DNA of 64,000 nucleotides from the NCBI GenBank assembly GCA_032595685.2, contig CP159373.1, positions 4,875,821 through 4,939,820 of the forward strand, in the 5' to 3' direction. Origin of the DNA: Candidatus Electrothrix aestuarii. GTDB lineage: Bacteria; Desulfobacterota; Desulfobulbia; Desulfobulbales; Desulfobulbaceae. Numbering within the stretch: position 1 is the first letter of the stretch; each line of letters begins with the position of its first letter. Below, piece by piece: positions 16,246 through 23,856 of the stretch. Below the pieces are notes generated by a model. That model saw nothing but the letters and a program-made list of their open reading frames with translations, had not been told where the DNA came from and searched no databases. Position numbers and translations under genes: made by a program.

Positions 16246-18141
16246 CTATTCGACAGGATACCCTTCACCCTCGAAGGCTTCAGAAATTTCATCCAGACAA
16301 GAAGGATCATCAATAGTCGATGGCATGCGATATTGCTTACCACCAGCGATGGAACGCATGGTTCCTCGAAGAATCTTACCAGACCTGGTCTTTGGAAGTC
16401 GACCCACCACAACGGTTTCTCGGTAACAGGCAATGGGACCTATCCGGGTACGGACCATCTGCACGAGTTCCTCTTTTAACCTTTCTTCTTCACATTCCAC
16501 TCCGGCTTTCAGCACAACCAATCCCAAGGGCTTTTGTCCTTTCAAAGTATCTTCCACTCCGATAACAGCACATTCAGCCACCTGTGGATGCGCAGAAACG
16601 ATCTCTTCCATAGCCCCTGTGGACAGGCGATGCCCGGCCACATTGATCACATCATCAATCCGGCCCATAACAAAGACATATCCGTCTTCATCTATATAGC
16701 CTTCATCACTGGTTTCATAATAACTGGGAAAGGATGAGAGATAGGAACGAATAAAACGCTCGTCATTCCGCCACAAGGTGGCCAAGGTACCAGGGGGTAA
16801 GGGTAACTTGATGACGATATTCCCCTCTTCACCGGGCCCAACCTCCTTTCCGGTATGATCGACAATTCGCACATCATAACCGGGAATAGGCTTGGTTGCC
16901 GAGCCTGGCTTGGTCGGAAACTGCTCTATGCCCAGAGGATTTCCTGCCACGGCCCAGCCTGTCTCGGTCTGCCACCAATGGTCGATTACTGGCACATCCA
17001 GCAGCTCACGCGCCCAATGATAGGTATCTGGATCAAGCCGTTCTCCGGCAAGAAACAGAGTTTTGAAGGAGGAAAGATCATATTGTTTCAGCAACTCTCC
17101 CTTTGGGTCTTCCTTTTTAATCGCCCGAAAGGCTGTTGGTGCAGTAAAGAGCACGTTCACCTTATGCTGATTAATAACCCGCCAAAAAGCACCTGCATCA
17201 GGAGTACCCACTGGTTTTCCCTCATAAACGACCGTAGTGCAACCATACAGCAGGGGGCCGTACACTATATAGGAATGACCGACCACCCAGCCTACATCCG
17301 AGGCAGCCCAAAAAACATCGCCCGGCTCGACGTTATAAATATGCTTCATGGACCAATGCAGGGCCACAGCATGGCCGCCATTATCCCGCATCACCCCTTT
17401 GGGCATTCCGGTCGTCCCGGAGGTATAGAGTATATACAGCGGGTCAGTTGCTACGACAGGTACGCAGTCAGCAGGCTCGGCATCCTGGACAAGGCTCTGC
17501 CAATCCAAGTCGCGCTCATGCTGTAACTCTGCCTGAACAAAATCCCGCTGAAAAACGATAGTTTTCTCCGGCTTATGGTCAGCCCGCTCTATTGCCGCAT
17601 CAACAAGCGGTTTATAGGCCAGCAACTTCTTCCCCTCAATCGCTCCGGAAGCACAGAGAATCATCTTGGGTTGGGCATGATCAATACGAATCGCCAACTC
17701 ATCCGCAGCAAAGCCTCCGAACACCACAGAATGAACCACACCGAGCCGGGCACAGGCCAGCATAGCCACCAAAGCCTCAGGGATCATAGGCATATAAATA
17801 ATGACTGTGTCCCCTTTTTGGGCTCCCTGCTTTTGCAGAGCACCGGCCAGTAGCGCAACCTGATCACGGAGCTCAAACCAGGATACCCGGCGAACCGTCT
17901 CTGTGACTGGCGAATCATAAATAATAGCCGTCCGTTCACCATGTCCATTTTTTACATGTCGGTCCACCGCATTATAACAGGTATTCAGTTCCCCTCCCTG
18001 AAACCACCGATAAAAAGGCAGATCTGAGCTATCCAGCACGGTGTCCCATTTTTTATACCAGTCAATGGCCTCAGCCGCCTCAGCCCAGAATTCTTCAGGA
18101 TGATTTAGGCTTTTCTCAAAGATGTCCTGATACTTCTCCAT
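16246..18141 (-). CDS. prpE: propionyl-CoA synthetase (acyl-CoA synthetase)
   Basis: AMP-forming ligase activating propionate (or acetate) to the CoA ester. Motifs are ILYTSGTTGMPKGVMRDNGG, where the VMRDNGGH extension is typical of PrpE, then DHWWQTETGW, YIDEDGYVFVMGRIDD, and the C-terminal Lys in LPKTRSGKILRG that is acylation-regulated in the family. The start is placed at ATG 18141, preceded by GGGAG; an upstream Met at 18198 gives 19 extra residues. The length of about 631 fits. It agrees with the methylmalonyl-CoA genes at 36-38 kb in pointing to propionate metabolism. The cytochrome fusion lies 244 bases downstream of its stop. Confidence 0.92.
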   Translation of the reverse strand: MEKYQDIFEKSLNHPEEFWAEAAEAIDWYKKWDTVLDSSDLPFYRWFQGGELNTCYNAVDRHVKNGHGERTAIIYDSPVTETVRRVSWFELRDQVALLAGALQKQGAQKGDTVIIYMPMIPEALVAMLACARLGVVHSVVFGGFAADELAIRIDHAQPKMILCASGAIEGKKLLAYKPLVDAAIERADHKPEKTIVFQRDFVQAELQHERDLDWQSLVQDAEPADCVPVVATDPLYILYTSGTTGMPKGVMRDNGGHAVALHWSMKHIYNVEPGDVFWAASDVGWVVGHSYIVYGPLLYGCTTVVYEGKPVGTPDAGAFWRVINQHKVNVLFTAPTAFRAIKKEDPKGELLKQYDLSSFKTLFLAGERLDPDTYHWARELLDVPVIDHWWQTETGWAVAGNPLGIEQFPTKPGSATKPIPGYDVRIVDHTGKEVGPGEEGNIVIKLPLPPGTLATLWRNDERFIRSYLSSFPSYYETSDEGYIDEDGYVFVMGRIDDVINVAGHRLSTGAMEEIVSAHPQVAECAVIGVEDTLKGQKPLGLVVLKAGVECEEERLKEELVQMVRTRIGPIACYRETVVVGRLPKTRSGKILRGTMRSIAGGKQYRMPSTIDDPSCLDEISEAFEGEGYPVE

Positions 18142-18207
18142 GTGCTCTCCCATAGGTAAAGGTAAACATTCAGTGGAAACGCTCTTTAGGGGGACCAAGC
18201 AAAACTA

Positions 18208-18879
18208 TTACCAGGTCCGTGTTCCCCAAACAGCAACATGACGATCACTCACCTTTTCACAACAGAAATCCAGACCAGTCTGCTTCAGCTGAACTTCAAT
18301 TTCATCAGGGCGAAAGGCGGCTAACAAGGAATTGTAAAAATCTTTTCGGAGGATTTCGGGCTCATCAGCTGCATATTGAGAAACAAGATATCGCGCAGCT
18401 TCGGTAGATTCAGGGCGAAACAGATCCATCACCAAGACGGCTCCTCCAGGGGCTACATACTCACGAAGGGTCTGCCAGAGGACTTCCGGGCGATGTAAAT
18501 GATGCAAGAGGCTATTGGAAAGAATAGCCTGAAATTGTTGCTGTCCATGAGGCAGAGAAGGGCAAGGGAGGTGCTGACAATGCAAAGAAATACGGTGCCC
18601 GAGCTGCTCCTCCTCCACAACACGGCGCCCTGGCGAAAGCATGGCCTCAGCCCCATCAAGCCCTACGCAGGTGCAGTCAGGATATTTGCGGGCAAAACGG
18701 ATAAGGATATCTGCCGGACCACAGCCAAGGTCAAGCACCTCCCCTTTTCCTGAAAAATGAGGAAATTTTTCTGCAAAGAGGGAGAGGAACAGCTTATTCG
18801 GTTCGGAAAAATCAGCCTGGGCATAGACCAGCCCCTGCTCTTCTCCCTCCATCAACTCCGGCTCAGGAATTCGATTCAT
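18208..18879 (-). CDS. class I SAM-dependent methyltransferase, unknown substrate
   Basis: 223 residues with SAM motif I VLDLGCGPADIL, motif II VGLDGAEAML, and ILSNSLLHHL followed by PGGAVLVMDLFRP. This order is that of Methyltransf_11/25 enzymes acting on small molecules. It lies 66 bases upstream of prpE on the same strand, so the two may be co-transcribed. Nothing in the sequence identifies the substrate. Confidence 0.82.
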   Translation of the reverse strand: MNRIPEPELMEGEEQGLVYAQADFSEPNKLFLSLFAEKFPHFSGKGEVLDLGCGPADILIRFARKYPDCTCVGLDGAEAMLSPGRRVVEEEQLGHRISLHCQHLPCPSLPHGQQQFQAILSNSLLHHLHRPEVLWQTLREYVAPGGAVLVMDLFRPESTEAARYLVSQYAADEPEILRKDFYNSLLAAFRPDEIEVQLKQTGLDFCCEKVSDRHVAVWGTRTW

Positions 18880-18925
18880 AGTTTTTCACAAATCAATACA
18901 AATCTCCTACAATCTAAACAAAGAC

Positions 18926-19309
18926 TTACCAACTTCTTATTTCCAAGTCCCTTGGATTAGAAAAATTCCTCATACGTTTTATAACGGTCAGCAAACTTGA
19001 GTTGTAGGACAAATAAGAACCAGTGGAGAGTCCTTGATAATAGTTGACATGCAATATCCAAGTTCCTAACGTACGATGCAAGATATAGTATTCCTGATCA
19101 TGCATACATTCTACATAGTCATATAATTCCGGGGCATGCTTCAAGCGATCTCTCACTTCGTTTGGCATATACCCACTCCCTATGTATTGCCAACGTTCAG
19201 GAAGTCTGGCGCTGTAAATTTCAGTTGTGAGCCACAAACAGATAACAACAGGTACAATGTAGTGACCCCACTTACATACCAACCGGCTTATCTGTCGAAA
19301 TTGTTGCAT
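18926..19309 (-). CDS. small membrane-anchored hypothetical protein
   Basis: 127 residues, not recognised. One hydrophobic segment near residues 14-30 (HYIVPVVICLWLTTEIY) suggests a single membrane anchor or signal, followed by a soluble part rich in Tyr and Arg. The start overlaps the 3' end of prmA by 22 bases in another frame, which favours a real coupled gene. It ends 47 bases before the next methyltransferase gene. Moderate confidence that it is expressed. Confidence 0.5.
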   Translation of the reverse strand: MQQFRQISRLVCKWGHYIVPVVICLWLTTEIYSARLPERWQYIGSGYMPNEVRDRLKHAPELYDYVECMHDQEYYILHRTLGTWILHVNYYQGLSTGSYLSYNSSLLTVIKRMRNFSNPRDLEIRSW

Positions 19310-20208
19310 CCCTCAGTGGAAAACAAAAACAAGGAAACCCACTCATCTTCGTAGCGGGCCTCTTGCAAGGTAAAACCAAGCTCACCATAGACTTTGAGGA
19401 TATTTTTTTCCTGTTCCCCTTGCAGGATACCGGCCAGAACAACTGCGCCTTTTTCTTTCAAACGCCGGGCAATGGCAGGAGCCATTTCCACCAGCACATC
19501 ATGAATAATATTGGCACAGACAAGATCGAAGCTGCCGTTCACTTCTTCCAGATCATCATTGGAAACAGCTATTTTCTCAGTCATTTGATTATGCGCAACA
19601 TTTTCTCCGGCAACCCGCACAGCCTCTGGGTCGTTATCAATTGCTATTACCTGCTCAGCCCCGAAAAGGGCAGCTCCCATAGCCAGAATACCTGTTCCAG
19701 TCCCGACATCCAACACCTTCTCAACCTCCCTGCTGTCAAAACAGGATCGAATCAACTCGAGAGCCAGCTTAGTGGAAGCGTGTTGCCCTGTTCCAAAGGC
19801 CATGCCTGGATCCATCTCAATAACCTGCTCATCAGTAGCCGGAATATAGTCCTCCCAGGAAGGTTTTATCACAAGACCTGGTATAATGGCAAAAGGAGTA
19901 AAAAATTGTTGCCATGAAGTTGCCCAATCCTCATCCGCCATCAAAGAACATGCGGGCTTTGGGGGCTCCAGCTCATAGAGGGTAAAGAGGTCATCCAACT
20001 CTTTTTCCAGACGCTCCAGAACAGCATCCTGCTCTCCTGCCTGATCGAGACAAAAAAAAGCGTTTACCGTACTCCGTCCGTTCTTTACCGGCGTTTCCTC
20101 CACAGCTGAGCCACTTATGACCCCTAACAAATCAACAACCGCCTCCAAGGTTATTTCCGGGCAATCTAAACTGGTTTTCAGCCACATCGGCGCAAGCGAT
20201 TCATCCAT
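19288..20208 (-). CDS. prmA: ribosomal protein L11 methyltransferase
   Basis: Trimethylates ribosomal protein L11. The start is taken at ATG 20208 (MDESLAPMWLK), with AGGA 8 bases upstream; a further upstream Met at 20271 adds a poorly conserved leader. The N-terminal substrate-recognition part is followed by DPGMAFGTGQHASTKL, DVGTGTGILAMGAALFGA (SAM site), IDNDPEAV and ANIIHDVL, all PrmA hallmarks. The length of about 306 matches the family. Confidence 0.93.
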   Translation of the reverse strand: MDESLAPMWLKTSLDCPEITLEAVVDLLGVISGSAVEETPVKNGRSTVNAFFCLDQAGEQDAVLERLEKELDDLFTLYELEPPKPACSLMADEDWATSWQQFFTPFAIIPGLVIKPSWEDYIPATDEQVIEMDPGMAFGTGQHASTKLALELIRSCFDSREVEKVLDVGTGTGILAMGAALFGAEQVIAIDNDPEAVRVAGENVAHNQMTEKIAVSNDDLEEVNGSFDLVCANIIHDVLVEMAPAIARRLKEKGAVVLAGILQGEQEKNILKVYGELGFTLQEARYEDEWVSLFLFSTEGCNNFDR

Positions 20209-20302
20209 ATATTTTATCCTATCATCACGACGTTGATTATCGATGATTATTTTTTTATGCGACAGCAGCAAACTGCTGACCCATCTCTTTTCCTGTATCG
20301 AT

Positions 20303-20995
20303 TCAAGTATATCCCAAAAAGCGTTCTACCCGAATCCGGGAAGAGCTCACGCCAAGCAAGGCCAGCTGTCCCTCCATTTCTCTGATCATAATCGGTGGAC
20401 CGGAGATAAGGAAGGTCGCATCCTGAAGATCGACGTCCATTTCTGAGCGTATTACCTTAGTATCAATCGTACCTTGATAAGCCTGCATCTTACCTAAAGA
20501 ACGCCGTAACACATGAACAACCCGAAAATGGGGCAAACGCAACTCCTCCAGTTCATCAACAAAGGGCACATCGTCATCATCCGCATTACCGTAAATCAGG
20601 GTAATTCTCCGACGATCATTCTTGTCCGCAGCGTCAATCAACATACTGAGCAAAGGCGTCACGCCAATGCCCGCAGCAAGACAAACTACATCATTTGCTA
20701 TACCGGTCATGGAAAAATCGCCGTTCGGCCCTTTGATTATCACCTCATCCCCAGGATATAAGCCCTCCAGGTATTGACTATAGGCGGAACCGGTCATGCG
20801 CTTGGTGAATTCAAGAAAATCCTTTTGAGGCCCACTACTTAGTGATAAGGGATGCACAAGCATTCCTTCATGACCAAGCCCGACAATGGCATATTGACCT
20901 GCCTGAAAAGAAAAACCGGTCGGTCGGACAAAACGGTAGCTATTCACCTCTGAGGTCCGGGGAACCCGCTCTATAAAACGTACAACTCTTTCCAT
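20303..20995 (-). CDS. FAD/NAD(P)-binding ferredoxin reductase-type protein
   Basis: 230 residues of the ferredoxin-NADP reductase fold. The FAD motif is HPLSLSS (variant of RxYS), then KGPNGDFSM, and the nucleotide-binding AAGIGVTPLLSML with the later LISGPPIMI. There is no Cys-rich iron-sulfur tail as in PyrK. The start follows the MCE gene stop by one base (TGAGATG), with AGGAG 8 bases upstream inside that gene, so it is translated from the same mRNA. Its partner protein and role with the MCE protein are unknown. Confidence 0.85.
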   Translation of the reverse strand: MERVVRFIERVPRTSEVNSYRFVRPTGFSFQAGQYAIVGLGHEGMLVHPLSLSSGPQKDFLEFTKRMTGSAYSQYLEGLYPGDEVIIKGPNGDFSMTGIANDVVCLAAGIGVTPLLSMLIDAADKNDRRRITLIYGNADDDDVPFVDELEELRLPHFRVVHVLRRSLGKMQAYQGTIDTKVIRSEMDVDLQDATFLISGPPIMIREMEGQLALLGVSSSRIRVERFLGYT

Positions 20996-20996
20996 C

Positions 20997-23345
20997 TCAA
21001 CGCTTCTCCTTTCCGCCTACCCTTATCTTCTTTTTTCCAGCCTGCACCTGATATTGTTCAGGTCCCCTTTTCTTCCGAGGGAGAGAGATTTTTGGGGACC
21101 AGACCAACCAATCCTCATCAACCTTTTCTGCCAGCAGAAAATGGTCCCCTTCTTCAGCAAGCGAACCCGGCTCTTCCGGCGTGGCCATAGCAATTCCGCC
21201 AGCCAGAATGGATTCCAAGGACTCGGTTTCCACAGAGACCCCGGAAAAAAGTCCGGCTATCATCTTGATGCCACCGGCATTCCAGAATCGCGAGCTTCGG
21301 TGGACCAGCGGGATATATCTCGGCTCAATAACCACATGGATCCAGACCATCTGCGCTGTCGGCCCCAGCTCTATACCGGTTATCCCCCCGATTTCCACCT
21401 GCCGGTAATACAACGGACTGCCTTTTTTCAGGGAACCTATCCGTTCCGCTTCCAAAACCAAGTGCAGGCCATCCCCGGAAGCAGTGAGCTCCGGTTCACT
21501 ATCCTGGACCATAAAATGCGTTTTAAAGCCACCCGTTCCGGGAAGCAAGTCAAGATACGGGCCAGAGATCATGGTATCCAGATTTCGCACCCCAGAAAGA
21601 CTGATCTGGGGCTTCACCAGCCAGATATCCGTTGTCCGGCGAAAAAGTTTTGTGAAGCGTTTTTGCACAACAGCCTTGGCAAGGACTTGATCCTTGTCTG
21701 AATCATACCAGGTACGAACCAGCGTGCCTACTGTGATTCCCTTATATTTGATTTTTGTCCTTGGCGTAATATCCCCACCGTCAAGAAACTCCAAGGTCAA
21801 AAAAAGCGAGCCAGCCCGCTGCGCTTCCTCCCTCCCGGGATAAAGCGAAAAAATCTGCCCTTCTTCAACTACCTCCCCATCATCCGGGGTAAAAAAGGAA
21901 ATTCCGCCTGCAATCATGGCATTCAGAGAATCTGCCTGCACAGATACTCCCTGCAAAGAGGCATCAAGTTGAAAGCCGGAAATATTATAAAATCGCGTTG
22001 TCTTTTTAACTAGCCCGGCATACTGCTCATAGAGCAAGATTTCCAGATCAATACGCTCACCAGCCTCATTTAAGTGAAGCGCCGTGACCTCACCGATTTC
22101 CTGTTTCTTATACATGACAGGAGAACCTAGACCCAAAGAGCCACTCTCTTCGGCCTCCAAGCGGAAACGCTTTCCTGGTCGCAGAAAAAGCTTTGGCATG
22201 GGCGAGGACTCGACAACAAAGCTATCCTGCCGTTCACCATCGCCGATCAGAAAGGTAATATAAGACCCGGAAAGCATGGTTTCCAGGTTCTTTATTCCGC
22301 TCAATGAAATCTGAGGCCGTACCACCCAAAATCTGGTGTTCTCGCGAAGAATTTTTTCTGCCCTTGGGTCAAGCAGAATACTTGCTGTGACGCTGTGAAA
22401 ATCTTCATTATTAATATCAATGGAACGAACAATACCTGCTTTCAGGCCACGGAACATCACCTTGGTTCTGCCCGGTACAATCCCATCACCACTGGCGAGC
22501 TGCAAGGTCATGGGAATACCGTATTCAGCATCAGCAAAATCCTTGTACAGGGTAAACATCTGGCCGGAACGAGCAGGCGGGGTATCCTTGAGCGATTCCG
22601 CTGTGCCGCAGGTCAATCCGCCGTAGATAAGTGAGGCCATAGATTCCACATTAACACTTAATCCCCGTTGCAGATCGCCAGTCACAGAAAGCCCGCTGGC
22701 ATTCCAAAACCGGGTCCCTTCCCGAATTAAATCGGTAAATTCCGGCTGGATAAGCACATCCAGAATTATGGCTCCATTCTGCTCCAGGCGATAATCATCC
22801 ACCTTGCCGATGCGGAGATTCCGGCTATACACATACGATCCCCGTTGTAATGAATACAGAGTATCTGTCTTTAATTTTATGTGAAGACCGGGAGTTTCCT
22901 CACCCATGGGAGGAGGCTCGGATAACCCATTAAAATGACGTTCTGACTTTGTCGAATTCCCCATACGCAGGGTAATGTAGGCACCGCTGACTAAGGTATC
23001 CAAACCGGTAATACGCCCCGCTGAGATCTCGGGTTTAACGATCCAAAACATGGTATCAGCGACCAGCCCCTTTTTGGTTACCCTATCCATTTCAACCGTA
23101 ATATCAGCGCCCTCTAACTCGCTATCCATAGCAACACTTTTGACACTTCCAACCTGGATTCCCTTATAAATAACCTTGGTCTTACCGGCAGTCACCCCCT
23201 CGGCACCGGAAAAATGCAGTGTAATCTCAATGCCGGAGTTACGATAACTGCTAATCAGCAAGCCAAAAACTATACAAAGGGCCAGGAGAGGCAGAAACCA
23301 AATAGGGGAAACTATCAATCGCTTACGAAGCACTGCTTTTTCCAT
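20997..23345 (-). CDS. PqiB/YebT-like protein with six MCE domains
   Basis: 782 residues: a short basic N-terminus, one transmembrane helix (about residues 12-30) and a large periplasmic part with six MCE repeats. Recurring phrases mark them, for example TKVIYKGIQVGSVKS, SYVYSRNLRIGKV, TKVMFRGLKAGIV, SPVMYKKQEIGEV, TKIKYKGITVGTL and SPLYYRQVEIGGI, each followed by FWVVRPQIS-like segments. Such proteins form tunnels for lipid transfer between membranes. Unlike typical pqi operons, no PqiA-type membrane gene is adjacent; instead a flavin reductase follows directly. It ends in a Lys/Arg-rich tail. Confidence 0.9.
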   Translation of the reverse strand: MEKAVLRKRLIVSPIWFLPLLALCIVFGLLISSYRNSGIEITLHFSGAEGVTAGKTKVIYKGIQVGSVKSVAMDSELEGADITVEMDRVTKKGLVADTMFWIVKPEISAGRITGLDTLVSGAYITLRMGNSTKSERHFNGLSEPPPMGEETPGLHIKLKTDTLYSLQRGSYVYSRNLRIGKVDDYRLEQNGAIILDVLIQPEFTDLIREGTRFWNASGLSVTGDLQRGLSVNVESMASLIYGGLTCGTAESLKDTPPARSGQMFTLYKDFADAEYGIPMTLQLASGDGIVPGRTKVMFRGLKAGIVRSIDINNEDFHSVTASILLDPRAEKILRENTRFWVVRPQISLSGIKNLETMLSGSYITFLIGDGERQDSFVVESSPMPKLFLRPGKRFRLEAEESGSLGLGSPVMYKKQEIGEVTALHLNEAGERIDLEILLYEQYAGLVKKTTRFYNISGFQLDASLQGVSVQADSLNAMIAGGISFFTPDDGEVVEEGQIFSLYPGREEAQRAGSLFLTLEFLDGGDITPRTKIKYKGITVGTLVRTWYDSDKDQVLAKAVVQKRFTKLFRRTTDIWLVKPQISLSGVRNLDTMISGPYLDLLPGTGGFKTHFMVQDSEPELTASGDGLHLVLEAERIGSLKKGSPLYYRQVEIGGITGIELGPTAQMVWIHVVIEPRYIPLVHRSSRFWNAGGIKMIAGLFSGVSVETESLESILAGGIAMATPEEPGSLAEEGDHFLLAEKVDEDWLVWSPKISLPRKKRGPEQYQVQAGKKKIRVGGKEKR

Positions 23346-23856
23346 ACGTTCCTCTTCTTCGGCAACCTGATGTTACATATCAATTGCATAAACATTTTTC
23401 ATTGCAAAGCGCTGGGTCCAATCCCCAGCTGCTTTCAGCAATAACAGCGAAACAATTTCTATCAACCCCCGCCCCTTGGTGGAGAGGTTGTTTGTTTTTA
23501 TCAGAAAAATCAAACGGAAAACATAGCAGCATTTTTCACCCATGTCAAACCGACCCTTTTATAGTGGCAAAGATGAAAAAGATTGCGAAATGACGAAGAA
23601 TGCCATACCATATTTTATATTAAACAGTCCTGCCATGAATGGACACTTAAGTAAAGTGGGTATTTTTTCTCAAAATCCCGCTCAAAGCATTGCCTGAATT
23701 AGTATAAAACGCACATATAATGAAAGTGCGTTCCTTTTAATAGATTTTACCTTTTGCCTGATATTGTCGGTCGAACAGCGCTGGTCGCTGTAAGGAACAA
23801 GGGAGTAAAAACACATTTCCTCCACAGTACCTGTCCACTGACACATACTTTTTCTC
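23346..23856. other. 511-bp divergent intergenic region
   Basis: This is the divergent promoter region between the MCE protein (minus) and the PEP-synthase-like gene (plus). No supported ORF, RNA or repeat was seen in it. The open frame of about 178 codons crossing it on the minus strand runs deep into the plus-strand gene and has no family resemblance. Confidence 0.6.

Noticed and set aside
16855..17526. 223-codon plus-strand frame opposite prpE
   Set aside because: Shadow of conserved prpE motifs, no ribosome site.
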